Part shown: positions 1 to 13,112 of the stretch, in pieces
Position numbering within the stretch: position 1 is the stretch's first letter
Layout: each line of letters starts with the position of its first letter
NCBI RefSeq assembly: GCF_029227915.1
Contig: NC_079883.1
Location: forward strand, 20,090,001-20,154,000
From: Hydractinia symbiolongicarpus
Taxonomy: Eukaryota; Cnidaria; Hydrozoa; Anthoathecata; Hydractiniidae
Direction: 5' to 3'
Length of the DNA: 64,000 bases
Notes under the pieces: model-generated
The model's input: only the letters and a program-made list of their open reading frames with translations
What the model was told of the DNA's origin: nothing
The model's database searches: none
Made by a program: the position numbers and the translations under genes

Positions 1-545
1 GCAGACTGAGTTTTATTTATCAGTTCTTGTGTTATGAAACCCCAAATTTGATATGACTATTAATAGGGTATGATAGGTTTTGCACAATGTTTCATATACG
101 TAATGTCTGATTTTTGCAAGCATACCTGTTGAACAAGATAATTTAGGGATAAGTGAACTCAGATGAGCATCCCAGGATAGAAATTCATCTAGGACAACTC
201 CAAGATATTTTACTGATGGACGAATTTTCTTACCACTGTTTCTAAAATTCAAACTTTCATTGATATACTTATGTCTTGATCTAAAGATGATTATTTCTGT
301 CTTACTGGTGTTTAGGCAAATTTTGTTAGCTTTCACACATAGTTTGAGATCCATATTTACTTGTTGGTTAATTCTTTTTATTGAACGGTTAGGGTTAATT
401 AGACAGGTGTCATCAGCAAAAAGGATGACATGTGAGTGTTTGATAGCCCTATGGAGATCATTGATATAAACTGCAAATATAAATGGTTTTAGAACCGACT
501 CTTGTGGAACCCAATGCTTGATATGTGATTTCTTAGATGCGCTTA
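1..545 (-). pseudogene. Non-LTR retrotransposon reverse transcriptase fragment
   Basis: Read on the minus strand, the segment encodes the reverse transcriptase palm. A degraded PQG-type block (VPQESVLKPFIFAVYINDL) is followed by the active-site motif VILFADDTCL (about 407-436), then NTSKTEIIIF and KYLGVVLDEFLSWDAHL. This order is that of jockey/CR1/RTE-like LINEs. The frame has an in-frame TAA at about 13-15 and no upstream coding beyond about 545, so it is a 5'-truncated, dead copy that may continue left of the window. The catalytic Asp pair is still present. Confidence 0.88.
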
Positions 546-1950
546 AGATGGATCATATTAAAAAATCACAATAACGCCACTGAACGGAACAAATAAATAT
601 CACCGTATTCCTTTTACGCGCATCTGCTGTCTGAAAACACTTGCATAAAAATCAGTTCTGTTTTAGTCAACTTTTGTATCCTTATTATGTTAATTATGCT
701 CAAAACCGTTTAATCTTTAACACAAAGTTTAAAAGTATTCGTAAAGCTGGAATAATAAGCTTTTTCTACAAGCTAAAGTACTTACTGATCATATAAAAAA
801 GTACCAATAAAGAGACAAAAGGTCGACAAAATATGTGAAAGATTAATGTTTATTTTAACTGGTAAAATAAGTTCCGATTTCAAAAAGTTGTTTTAAAACA
901 AGATATAAACTTTCTTTTTTTGTTTACAAAGGTGTATAGCAAGTGCTGTCTTTGGTAATTATGCATTTGTAATAGTATAATTATATATCACCATGAAATT
1001 GCAAATTCGATATATCTACTTACAACTAAACACAAAAGTACAGTTTTAAATGTAAAATGGGGTTTCGATAATATTTATGTGTTTCAAGAAAAATGCATAC
1101 GAGAATATTAATTAAGTTTTAAAAACTTAATGTTTGTTTTTAAAGAAATATGCTCACAGTGAGGTGATACTTTGTTGCAATTTGCATGTATTTTATCTGC
1201 AAAAGAAGATCTTGCTCAACAAAGAAAAAAACGTTTAGGAGAAAGTAACAAAAACATATAATCAAAAGTTCAAGATTATTTTAAGAAAAAAACAAAATTG
1301 AATATAATAAATTATCGTATAAATTTTTAATTTTGAAAAGTTACTACTTAAGCAACAAACTTTTTTATTCAGAAATTAACCAACCAGAGAATATCGTAAT
1401 TGTTTACTCAAAGCCAATCATAACTGTGTATTTCAATTTACAAATAATTTATTCACAAAACCGCCAAAGTTTGAAATTAAGTTTCTAAACAGACACCTGC
1501 CAGAACCTCGTGCTGTGTTACAATAGAATCTAAATAGTTGTTTCTTCTTCTGTAGAGTAGCTAACGCTTTCGTGTTTTGTTCAAAAATTACATCGACAAA
1601 ATTTTGCTGGCGTGAGTTAAAAACTGCTGTAGTATTCTAATAAGTGCAGTAATTGCAACAGCAGTTATTTGCTGCATTTATACATGTTGGACATTAATGT
1701 TCCTTGTATGCTTTTGAAAGCTCTTATCATGGAAGTGCAGAGCAGTTAAGAACCGAAAGGGCTGGGGAGAAGGTTAGCATAGTCTAAATTTGAAATTGCT
1801 TATCCCACATTTGTGTATCTATAAACGTTCTTAGGAAGAAACACAGCGTTGATGTTTAGGCTACATATTGGAAAAATATCATAAGAAAAGAAACTTAAAT
1901 TAGACAGTAACTTTTGTCTCTTACTGTATTGTGGGCAACTGTGTTACGTT
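546..1950. other. Upstream flank without recognised features
   Basis: AT-rich sequence on both strands, with no open frame resembling a protein and no tandem structure that I could see. Confidence 0.4.
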
Positions 1951-1958
1951 TTTTGTAT

Positions 1959-2533
1959 GGATGGTCTGAACAAGGCCCTGGCCCTGACTGGTCATGTGAC
2001 GAATTTGATTTGCCATAAAAACTCACATAATTAAAACACGTCTAACAAGTTATATTAGAAACAAAATTATGTGGCAAGAAAAAATCAAACAAAATAGTTG
2101 TTGTTGTTATGTTGTAGGTGTTGCCTTTTTTTTAGTGTTGGTCTTCTGGATAGGGATTATTGTTGATATGGCCCGAAAAATAAGATTATTCCAAAAGTAT
2201 TTTATCAACTTGAAGATTAACAATAATTGGTTGAAAACAGGTGTGAGCATTAGAGATGATGTTTATTTATATAGGCCACCAGAAACATGCAGAAAAAAAA
2301 ACAATAATTTTCTTGTGTTGCTAAAAAATCATATTTCTGCATTTGGCAGTACTATAATAGTAACTCTCTGAGATAAAACGTTTATTAATTAATTTTAATG
2401 ATGTTCTTGACTGCCTTTGTATATTTTCAATGTATGCATTATGGGCGAGACAAATAATTAAGGGTGACACAAATAATGTGAGCATTTTGTTGTCACATGA
2501 CCAGACAGGGCTAGGGCCTTGTTCAGGCCATCC
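1959..2533. mobile_element. MITE-like inverted-repeat element
   Basis: Two 42-bp arms face each other at 1959-2000 and 2492-2533. They share GAACAAGGCCCT and CTGGTCATGTGAC and differ at only three positions. The arms are far more GC-rich than the surrounding DNA, and about 490 bp of AT-rich sequence lies between them. The 100-codon frame inside (2069-2371, +) has no recognisable domain. I did not find a target duplication, so the true ends may lie outside the arms. Confidence 0.6.
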
Positions 2534-2649
2534 AAATATAAAAAGCCTAACAAATCCTGGAGACAAGCTTGGTATCGTGGGATGCATTAAAGCAGTTTTT
2601 CTAATCCGGATATCATCTACTGAATAACTTAGGAGAAATCGTACCCAAG

Positions 2650-5600
2650 GATTTTTAGATTGTTATTTCTATATAACAACCACTGGGAAAGAGGTTAAAA
2701 ATAAGCATTTGAGCATCATACCCTACCCAGGTCCATAAGCTATAGATCAGTAAATTTCAAACAAAAAAATCATGCACACACCTGGTAATATATATTTTTT
2801 TGTTTCATTGCCTTGCTCAACAAGTATATATTAAATTATTTTTTTAAAAAAAACAAAAATCATTTGTACATTGATTGTACAGAGATTGATTTGGAAAATT
2901 TTTTAGAAGTTTTCTAACTTTGTTGCAAAAGCATATTGTTTTTTTTGCTATGAAAGTCATTAATTCCAGTGAATGAAAGTCGTTAATTTGAGCAGTGCAA
3001 TAAATTCTACGTAATATGGTCACATGCCACAAAAAACGACTGGAGCTAGTTTGAATTTGTTAATGAATAAGAAGGTCCAAGCCACAGAGGCGACAAGAAA
3101 AAAAATTAAAGCAATATCTGGAGTTAGGAAAAGTTATTCATGTATAACCGTAAAAATTTTGTAAATACTTCAGGTACTTTTTGCATGTAAGCACCATGTG
3201 TACATAAACAATGTGTAAAATATTTTTATTTCTTTATTACATTTTTTATTTATCTTCAAAAACTCAAAGTTATTTTAATACCATTAGAACAAAGCAATAG
3301 CATTTTTAATTAGTTTTGTCTTCTTTCTAGTAAAAGAGCAGGCCTCTCCAAATACAGATTTTTTTCCAATTTAGCATATTTGTTGAAACTTTTATGATTA
3401 ACATTGTGTTGTGCATAAAACGGTCTTCACAATATACCTAATTAGATGCAAATACTAGTACAAAGAGTTTAACAATAATAAACTGCTTACTGTGCATAAC
3501 CTTACATTACCTACATGATTAAATTTGTTTTACTTTACAATCCATTATTCAGTTCTTTTAAGAACAGTAAAAATTGCTTTATATTTCTGTTCATTGCAGT
3601 ACTGGTTTATTACAACGCTGTCTTTATAACACAATCACAATTTCCATCGTCCCTTTATAATACAGGTATCATTTGTAGGTGTTATGTATTTTACAACCTA
3701 ATGCTCATGATTTTTTTTTTATCAAATAGCATGTATTGTCTGTGCATGCTTTCCCAAGTATATTGAAATTGCGAAAAAGTCATGAAGTAAGAAACAATTT
3801 AAGGAGGCTTTGCAGCCGTTATTTTTGATTTTGTTATAAATAATAATTGTATTTATTCAATTTTTTTTGTGGCTGCATCAGTTGTTGAATAATTGTTAAT
3901 AAAATAATACAACAATATTTTAGCTCCATGTAGTGTCTTTATAGCTTTCTAATGATGCACGCATATTCTGATGATTTCATAAGGAAGTATGGCTTTCCGT
4001 AGGGTTCCTGCATTCTGTTTCTAGAGTTTTATAAGAAAAATACAGTATAATCATGTATTGTCGTCTGTTGGAGAACTTTTAAAACGCACAGCATTATTTA
4101 AGCTTAGATATAAAAAATTAAAAAAACTAAAAGTTAATACAAAAATACTTAGACATTAATGGTAGAAAGTTTAATCACTTAATTTGTTTTTTATTATATT
4201 TTCATATTTATTTATGTTGTGTTGTATAGATTATATAATATATTAAATATTCTATTTCCAAAAAAAATTAAATGCCCTACATTCGACTTCTTATTTCTTG
4301 GTTGAAATTCCAGGTAGTGTGGATTGCTCGAACTTGCATTCCTCTTGTTTCCCTTTGCTGAAACAGCTACTCCTGTGCAATGTACAGAGGTAATGAATTT
4401 TTACCTTAAGAAAATTAATTTTTCACACACATTGTATGAACATATAATTGAGCTCTGTGATCCACCACGAAATTTGTACCTTAAGTTTTAAAGAGTACTA
4501 ACGAAAAAACTTACATGTGTTTTTTTGTAATAAAAACATTCTTACATATATTATAAAAACAATATGGTATAACATTTTTAACATTTATTTAATTTTTTAT
4601 GTCTAAATTATGTTCCCCCCAAAATGATAATTACAGTAACGGTTGCCACAATTGGTCACACAGCGTCCTTAGCTCAACCTTATTTGTATGGATGGGTAAA
4701 GATTCACTCACTTTTTCGTCTTCTCAGAGTGACACTTCATTGTGCATAATCATTTGAGATGTGGTGTTCAAAATTAGGAAATTAAATGAAACACCTGTTG
4801 TCTTTCAAGATGTTTTGATAAAAGTTAGCACAAAAAAAATCTTCAACAAATTTGAACATACATTGTACTTTTTTTTAAGTGATACCTCATGCCTAAAACT
4901 ATATTTATAATGGTGAAACATTATTTTTTCTGTGGAAGATATTTCTTTTGAAGCACGATAAATAAAATTACTCTTAGACAATCACAGAAGACCCAATTTA
5001 TTAGTTTACTATCCCTTGCTTTGTTTATTTAGAAGCATTTGTTTACATCCCTACGGACTTACAAGTTATTAATTTACTAAACAGAAAGTCCTCATTGACA
5101 CTGTCATGGCATAAACCATAGTACTACTTTGACCTTAAATATCTGGAGAACCAAAGCTCACAAATATAAAAAAAACAGTTCATATTCACACTATAATGAA
5201 CATTTTTTAGAACAAATTCTTATTTATCTTTGGTTCTCTATTTTTTAAAACATTTTTTAGAAGTATAACTTTTAGGCTTTACAATATTTCAAAGCAAACA
5301 AAAAATCATTTAAGGACAGCCTAATGCGAGCCATAGGACAATAACCTTCACATTGCTGAAATTTATTTTATTATAAATAATGAGATTGGTGAGATAAAGG
5401 GAATAATAAAATTATAAAGAAATTGGAAAAGTTTGTACTTCATTGTTGCCAACTATTCTGCTGTTTATTTTTATGCCAAGTAAACCCATACGTATTTTAT
5501 TGTGTTTTGTTTGTTAAAAAAGTAAGTGAAATATTGGGAATTATTTGCAATGTTTTTTGGGATGTTGTTTTTATTAAATTTACTTGCATGATTTTCTTTT

Positions 5601-7700
5601 CTTTTTTCTTATTTCATCCACCATGATCAATAAGAAAGCTTTTAAATGTTTATTAAAGCACAGTCCTTATGATTTGGGAAGGATTAATACAATTGTGGTG
5701 CCATTGAAAAGGTTATAAATGATTTAAAAGAAAAGAATCCCTGCAAGATAAATATCAAAAAAGATTTTGCTTCAAGGCAGATGTTTGTTTAGTTATTATT
5801 TTTTATGTTTGAACATCCCCTATGAATAATTAACTTGAAAAAAAAAAGGATGAGATCATTATATTATATACTGCACAGGTTTTTTTTAACACTCTTTGTT
5901 ATTTTTACAGCTAAAAATGGTTTTATAAAGAATCTGTGATGGGCTTGTTATTTTAGTTTTCATCTGAAATATGCAATTATTTTTGTAATTGTTTTAGAAC
6001 CAAAAATTGTCAATAAAGTGGCATATATCACAGAGATAAAAATGTACCTGTTATTGTAGTAACTTTTTATCTTTAATCCAGAAGATAATGTATGTTACAT
6101 TGGCAAATAAAAACATTAATAATTACTTTATATAACTAACATAGCAATTGAAATATTATGTCAATGTTCTGTAAAAGTTTTCAAAATAGTTTTATTGAAT
6201 CTGTCTATATATGAAAAACATTGACAATTCACTGTCGAGAAACATTTTTTTATATCCATGTTAACTTGTCATTCTTTCCACTCGCTCATTTGTATGTGTG
6301 TTTGTCACTTTTCGTCATACATACAATTTTTAGGTTAAGCTCTTTCATTTTTCAGAATTTTATGCTTTAATGTTTTCCATTATTCTGTTTCCCTGTGAGC
6401 ATTTTTACTTGCATGTTTTTACCATTTCTCAAGCTCTGTTGTATTTCTTATTTTTATTGTAGTGTTTTGCATGTATTTCTACAAATCAATGTACCTACAT
6501 TGTTTATATTGAAGTAGAAAGTCTTTACAATTTAATAGTATTAAAAAAAATGTTTTTTCTTTAAAATAAAAAATGTTTTTTATGTTAATTTTTTAGAGGT
6601 CTTGACTCAATGTGTAAAATTTACAGTAGTAGCGTACATTAATTAAGCTCTTATACCCTGGATCATGATTATATATTTTTTTTGTTTAGCGCTTCACATG
6701 CTTGCTTACTTTTTGTAGAGAAATCTTCATTGTTTTTTCACTTTTCGTTTTTTTCTTATTTGTGGATTAAAAGTTTTAATAATTTGCACTTACCCATCTG
6801 CTAAAAAAACGAACCATGCAATATGAGCAGTTCTTGTGTATAATGAGATCTTAAAACAACATCTTTTTGTTTTCATCATTTAACACTTTTCAGGTTCGAT
6901 TTGGAGGAAGACTATAAATGATTTTTCCATGTAACTTCTTATCTGATGTCTTATTTTCAAAGTTGTCTGACACAAATAATACTTGCATTTTATGTGTGGT
7001 GTTATTATTTTTTATTTATTTAAATAATTACTTACACAACTTGTAGTTTTTATGTTTGGAATGATATAAATGGTTTATTTATTAATATATAATGACACTC
7101 AGTAAAGTAAAATGGCAACTAAACAATAAACTAAGTATAAAATATCTTAAAGCTAAAGTAATTTTTTGTAAGCATGCATCATCACCAGCATCATAATCAA
7201 CACCATGGAGCAAATAAATCAATGAATTTAATATCAAATATGTCAGATAATGAACATACCTCATCAAGTATCGTACCAAGGTAGTATTTTTTTTACCTTT
7301 TTGAAACATTTTTTAGAAATTGTTGGGAGAAGAATGTAAAATATCCATTAAACTTTTTTAAAGGGAATGTAAGGTTGTAAAGGTTATTTAACTTATGTGG
7401 GACAGTTAAATAAGTAGTTCAACAAGTGTTTTTAATTTTTTTTTTAAATCTCTTTTCATTCTCAAGATATTCGCGTTAAGATTTTTAACATCCAGCTTCT
7501 TAATTGTACTAATTTCTGCAGGTTTTGTGGTTTGCCCATGATTGTTAATATTATTTACTTTTTTGGGAGTGTTGGATAAGTTTCCAAATTCAAAGAAAAA
7601 GGACACAAAGGAGCTTATAATCAATAAAGTTGTTTTTACTAAAAATGACTACTAAAATGTTACTAACTAATTAATAAATACATCCAAATGCGTTTTTTTT
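2650..7700. other. Gene-free AT-rich flank
   Basis: About 5 kb with long A/T runs. Short open frames (for example 3515-3766, 5423-5626, 7082-7309) are hydrophobic Phe/Leu/Tyr-rich products of T-rich DNA and show no family signature. If the missing first PACS exon lies here I could not recognise it. Confidence 0.4.
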
Positions 7701-7775
7701 TGTCATCACCATTTTTTTATTCACCATTTTCCTCCCATTCGGGTGATTTGTCTTACTTTCATTCTCTTCCCTTCA

Positions 7776-8345
7776 TCAGTATGAATCAAGCTCTTGGGGA
7801 AATGAGAAAGTGAGGCTCAATGTTTTTATCGACTTTAAGATTTCCATAACCAGGCATATGTCAGAGAAAGAGTCAAGTGACCCTAATGTAATTGTGTCAT
7901 AAATGCCTGATCTCTTCCATCTATTTGAAATAATTTCTCGTTGTGGTGATCCTGAATTGTAGAAGGATCTGAGCCATTTTGTGTGAAGAGGTTTCAGAAA
8001 ACTCAATCGGTATTCAATTTCAACATTATCAACTCCTGGTTGTTTTCCAAGCCTGTGTTTATTTGACAAGTAAACCAGTCTAAAAACTTCTATTTTATGT
8101 AATCTTTCGCAGCCTTATTAATAGTGAGATCCAATGATTGAAACAGGTGTGTCATATTGACTGGTAACCAATATTTGGAGATCTTTCAGAGCTTTTATAA
8201 TTTAGTGGGTTGTTTGTCCCTAAATAAAGTCAAAAATATGCAAGGCCTTGATTCTCGCATCCAAGCTTTTTTTGGCTCTTTCTGGACGTATGGTATTATG
8301 ATTTTGTTGATAAACTTCAACGCTTCTTTTTCGTTACTCTAGTGA
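7776..8345 (-). pseudogene. pogo-like (DDE_1/CENP-B type) transposase C-terminal remnant
   Basis: On the minus strand from 8,345 downward, fragments read IIIPYVQKE, then LTLFRDKQPT (position of the last catalytic Asp in the family's VIMDVFRGQ block), then PVNMTHLFQSLDLT, then an open 97-codon frame with LSFLKPLHTKWLRSFYN and RWKRSGI. Order and wording fit the end of pogo/Tc5-like DDE transposases common in cnidarians. Several stops and at least one frameshift lie between the blocks, so it is dead. The N-terminal DNA-binding part is absent. Confidence 0.72.
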
Positions 8346-8399
8346 GTTTCATTTGCACTCAGTGAAAAGAGTTATCTTATATAAACAACGCATCACTAA

Positions 8400-8895
8400 C
8401 TCGAGACAAACCATTAAAAAGGTTGAAAGGAAAATCAGGAACAGAACTGATAAGAACAGAGACCGTGAGGATGCAGAGGGTAGGGTATATGCCATATATA
8501 CCAGAGACAAGTAACATACTTCGTCGGGTATTGAAAATCATACAATAAAGCCAGTATTTCAATCACGCTACGTGGTATACTGTCACGTCTGAAAGACAAA
8601 ATATGTCTTGTCTACAAAATTCAATGTAAGAATTGTGATGCTGTTTATTTTGATGAAACGAAACAAATGCTCAAGCAACGTGTGCAATGTGTCCAATGTG
8701 TGCAAAATGAGATTGCGGACCACAGCTGGAAGAATGATCATCTTATTGTCTGGGACAATAAAAAGATCATAGACCAAGAGCCCAGTTGAACAGCAAGGAA
8801 AGTGAAAAAAAACATAAATAGTATAGATAGAAATACTCATATCAATAGTATTTCCTATCAACTTCCAGAAATATTGTTACCCGCACTTCAGAAAG
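8400..8895 (+). pseudogene. Penelope-like element remnant, RT end and GIY-YIG endonuclease
   Basis: The plus strand reads RVGYMPYIPETSNILRRVLK, the conserved segment just before the GIY-YIG domain of Penelope-like retroelements. After one frameshift it continues with VYKIQCKNCDAVYFDET (about 8,616-8,666), the domain's first motif with its Cys pair. HSWKNDHLIVWDNKKIIDQE and, beyond a TGA, SYQLPEILLPAL follow, both typical of the domain's end. The usual YIGET core reads YFDET, so the nuclease is probably inactive. The reverse transcriptase proper is missing, and the pogo-like remnant lies immediately to the left on the other strand. Confidence 0.75.
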
Positions 8896-8899
8896 CAAA

Positions 8900-9700
8900 T
8901 ATTCTGAAAAAAAAAGTGCAAAATGGTTCGGGACAAATGAACAACAAGCGATCTTTTAGAAAAAGGAACATGACATAAAGCGAACTTTTAGAAAAAGGAA
9001 AGATTTTAATCAATCTATTGCGTCCATCTGGGTCCGTGAAAAAGTTAATTACCTTAATTGCTGTGATCTGATTGCTTGATTTCGATCCTCTAATTATCTC
9101 CTCAACTAATAAATAGATAAAGATGATAATGATCATTGCCCTTCGATGACATCTGTAGCTGTCGAAACGTAGCCTAGAATAAACTTGCCTGTTCATGACA
9201 TGATAATATTTTTATTATTCAATGACAATGACTGAACAGAAAAGTGGTAATATTTTAAAAGACATGCTAATTACTGGTGTTTTCATTCATACCCTGAAAA
9301 TTGAGGTGCCCTGAGCGTCAGGCGCATCGACATGCCCTGAGCCTCAGGCATATGTTTCCTATTCATGTGCTGCTGATTAAGATACCCTGTCAGGCGCATT
9401 TCAATGAGCGTTAAGTTTGTTTCCACATACGCAACTCAGAACCGCAAATATGGTGAACACATGTATAAGGCCTGAGCGTCTGGACTTTTGCAAGACTACA
9501 ATGACTTGTATCAACACATTACTTGCCTAAACGGCTGACAAAGGTAGGAAAACCTCTTTGTATACCATGCATGGTGTATCTTAGTAGACATTGTGTTATG
9601 TCTATTAATAATGCTCTCATATTGGACTCCAGCAAGATAAACTTTAATGGTTTTGTGTTTGATCATTGACGCAAGGTGATTAGCAAAGAATTGTAAAGTG
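8900..9700. other. Gene-free stretch with GC-richer patch
   Basis: No coding signal seen. Around 9,300-9,480 a GC-richer patch repeats the words CCTGAGCGTC and CCTGAGCCTCAGGC, suggesting an old repeat, but I could not delimit an element. Confidence 0.35.
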
Positions 9701-9705
9701 AATTT

Positions 9706-9990
9706 CTAAAGTGAAAATAAAGGCGCTGACATTTTATAGGATACTCTTTTGTATTCACGGAAACCAGGGCAGTAAGTTAACCTGGTGTTTGCTGAAAGAG
9801 CTGAATTTAATTGAATTTCAATCAGCCAGGAGGACATTGGTGTAGGAAGTGGTGTGTAGCTTGTCTGCTTCTGGGCGCAACTTCTGAAATTCATATGGGA
9901 AAGCAAATCAGCATAAACATTCCTCGCACCTGTAACATGATGAATTAGCAAATAGGTCTTTCTAAAACAACTTTGTACCTGGGTCGACAT
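9706..9990 (-). pseudogene. DIRS-type retroelement fragment (RNase H end to tyrosine recombinase start)
   Basis: A 94-codon minus-strand frame contains LLIHHVTGARNVYADLLSH, matching the conserved end of the RNase H region (H-V-G-N--AD-LSR). After a Pro-rich linker it reads LNSALSANTRLTYCPGFREY, which resembles the first helix of the tyrosine recombinase in DIRS-like elements. The juxtaposition of these two pieces is characteristic of DIRS/Ngaro-type elements rather than Gypsy. Both ends are truncated. Confidence 0.65.
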
Positions 9991-9994
9991 AAAA

Positions 9995-11000
9995 AACTAA
10001 TATGTCACAGAAATATGATCCTATTAAGGTGTTCTGACAACAAATTTTTACTAATTAACAGCCACTTAAATTTCTAAGGATATCAAACATAACTTTGCAA
10101 ATAAACATGCGATGCATCAACCACTCTGATGTTTGCGTAATGTTTCAAAATGTCTAATGATTCTTGACATAGTGAGACCTACAATAAATGTTATTTCAAA
10201 TTTATGTGGAAATTTAGCGAATTATAAAAAAACAGCTTCCTCTGTCCTTCCTTCTAAAAGAAATCCTTGGTTGTTTTTACATAGGAATTTATGGGTAAAT
10301 GGAAACAATATTATTTTGCTTGGAAAGTGAGGCACTGCATACATAGATAATATCTAATATACCGGTAGACAAAAAATTGCATTTTTTGCCAAATGGAAAA
10401 CAACTTCACAGAAAAAACAGCTAATCCAATACTCTGTAAACAGACAAATGTAATTAAATGTCAATGTTTAAACATCCTAAGAACTATGTGTTCTTTCAAC
10501 AACTTTTTGAGCTCTATAACATAAGTTCAACATCATTACTCCTAACTTCTCCTAACCTGTTTTTGCTTTAGCAAAATACAACACTTACAACAAAATACCA
10601 CATGCTTTAACAATTTTGTAAAAATAGTGCTTCTATGCATTGTTAATAGTCTGCAAATTTACAACTATTTTTTCAAAAATATGCATTCTCAAAAGCCTCT
10701 GATTTAGACAAAATAAGAACAAAATAGAAAATCTGAGACCCAAATCTAAAAAGTAACATTTTCTTCAGTCTTAACTTTCGCCATGATATTAGTGACGATA
10801 TAGTGATAATGATATAATAACCACAAAACTTTTATGTCTCTTTTTATGCTGCAACCAAAATTGTAGCGAAGGTGTTTTATAAATAAGAACAAAATTATGC
10901 CGAAATCTGAAACTGTGTTCTTAAGAGACCCACTTCTTGAAAACAAAAGACTCAATCAGAACATCAGTGTCAGGTCAAACTTTACCAGTTCTAATAAAAA
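9995..11000. other. Gene-free AT-rich stretch
   Basis: Nothing recognisable apart from A-rich low-complexity sequence leading into the degenerate repeat array. Confidence 0.35.
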
Positions 11001-11029
11001 TGCCTAAACTTTCTAATATGAATTCCACA

Positions 11030-13010
11030 AATATGTGAAAAAGTATAAATAAAATAGAAATTTACAAATTGCAATTATTTTAGTATATTACATTGAAATG
11101 CAAAAAGAATGTTTGCGAGGAGTAATTCCTAATTTGCCAAAAACATTCTTAAGGTCTTACACAAAATTTCAAATGTCAAATCGCATTCAGTCCTGCCCCA
11201 CAAAGCGTTACACAAAATATAAAATCAACAGCTTGCAACGTGTAAAATCTAGTTGATAGAATTTTTCAATATATTGCATACTGCCATCCTTCTCAAAAGT
11301 TAAACATGAAATTTAAACAAAAAGAACTACAAAAAATAAAGCAGCAAAAATGAGTTCATTTGGTATATTTCTTCCTGCTATCTCCCACAAATTTTTTTTC
11401 TGAAAATTGCGAAACTCACTGTTTCAAGTTATGTGAAATAAAAAACTTACTTAAACTTACTTAAACTTAGATATTTCGGTCTTTTACATGCCATCCTCTC
11501 TCACAAAAGTTTACACAAAATGTAAATATCAACTTATTTCCATACTATCCTTTACCAAATATTATAATCAGAAATGCAAAAAAAAACCCAGCTCGCAAGA
11601 GTAAGAAAAAATCAACAAAAATGAATATTCTCTTTCTCCTTAAAAAATATCAAAATGCAACAGTTTGGAAAACATCTAATTTAAATATAAAAAAATCAAT
11701 CATTTCATTTGCGTCCCATCCTCTCCCATAAAACTCAAAATGTAAAAATTAACTGGTAAACAACACAAAATAAAAATTTGCAAAATTCAATTTTTTTCAG
11801 TATGGTCCATACTGCTTTTAAACCAAGCATTTTAAACCCAAATCAAAAAACCCAAAAGTGAGCAAGGAGTAAGTTTGAAATCCACAAAGATCATTATTGT
11901 GGTAACATTGCATACAGTCCTTCCTTACAAAATTTTACACAAAAAGTAAACAGATCGGTTTCTGAGGAGCAAATCCAAATCAACAAAAAAAGAATTTAAT
12001 CAGCATGTTGTATATTGCCTTAACCCATAAAATCTTACACAAATGTCAAAAGCCAGGGTTTGGAACACATAAAATTTAACTCCAGAAAAATCAGTCATTT
12101 CGGTATATTGTATACAATCCATTTAAGTTTATACAAAATATAAAAAATACAACTTGCAAGGTGTCTTGTAAAAATTAAATCTTTCAATATAATATATATA
12201 TACTTGTTGATAAAGGCTGTATTGAAATTCGCTTTAATGAGCAAATATGTACTTTTTGAAATTCCTAATTTAACAAAATTGTTGTTCAAGTCTAACAAAA
12301 TGTCAAATGCCGAATCGCATTAAATCCTCCACACAAAACCTTGGATAAAACATAAAAAACAAACATTTCAGTGCATACAGCCCTTGCCCATTAATTACAA
12401 GTATAAAAAATACAATCTGCAAGGTGTAGAACCTTATTGTATAATAATTTTTTTTTTAGTATATATATATTTGCATATGGACCTCTTTTACAAAGTTGAA
12501 CATAATATGTCAAAAAAAAACAAAAAAAACAAACAAATATTATCGCAAAATCTAATAAACTTTTTCAACCACATTATTTTCTTCCCAGTAAAATTTGTGA
12601 CAATAAAGTACAGAAGTGACTTATTTACCTACATAGAAATCTAATGTGTTCCAAACTCAACCCTGTGTCTTTTGGCATTGATGTCGAATATCATGTTGAA
12701 GAACTAATTCTTGTTGATTTTTGCAAATTGTTGTGAAATTTTCACCAAAAACAAAAAATGTGAAACCACGGAATTTTTTTATGGCACACCGGACATCACA
12801 TACAGTTATCCCCAATAAACGCAACAGCACAAAATATAAAAAAACATAAGTTTACACCAGCTTGAAGTAAAGTCTAATTTTACATATTATACATAATTGC
12901 ATGTGGTATATTTCCATAAAAGTTTACATAAAAGCTTAAAAAAACAGCAGTTCGCAAACACAAACAATATAAATAGACAACCTACCATCCTCTCATAAAA
13001 AAATATAATC
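11030..13010 (+). repeat. Degenerate tandem repeat array, family A (forward)
   Basis: Units of about 100-200 bp recur with shared words: ATTGCATACTGCCATCC, CCCATAAAATCTTACAC, ACAAAATATAAAA, CTTGCAACGTGTAAAATC. The clearest copy is 11,171-11,262, which recurs almost word for word near 25,550-25,650. Another degraded copy starts near 12,300 (CGAATCGCATT). Units are too diverged to give a fixed period by eye. Confidence 0.6.
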
Positions 13011-13044
13011 CAGAGTCATAAACCCACGTATATATTCAATCAAA

Positions 13045-13112
13045 TATCAACAACCTTTGTAAAAATACCAACAGCCCTTGTAAAAATGTCAATAACCCCT
13101 GTAAAAATAACC
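13045..13112. repeat. Short tandem repeat, three units of about 26 bp
   Basis: CAACCTTTGTAAAAAT, CAGCCCTTGTAAAAAT and AACCCCTGTAAAAAT follow one another, diverged copies of one unit. Confidence 0.55.

Noticed and set aside
2069-2371. 100-codon open frame with a hydrophobic start
   Set aside because: It lies inside a MITE-like inverted repeat, has no domain and reflects T-rich composition.
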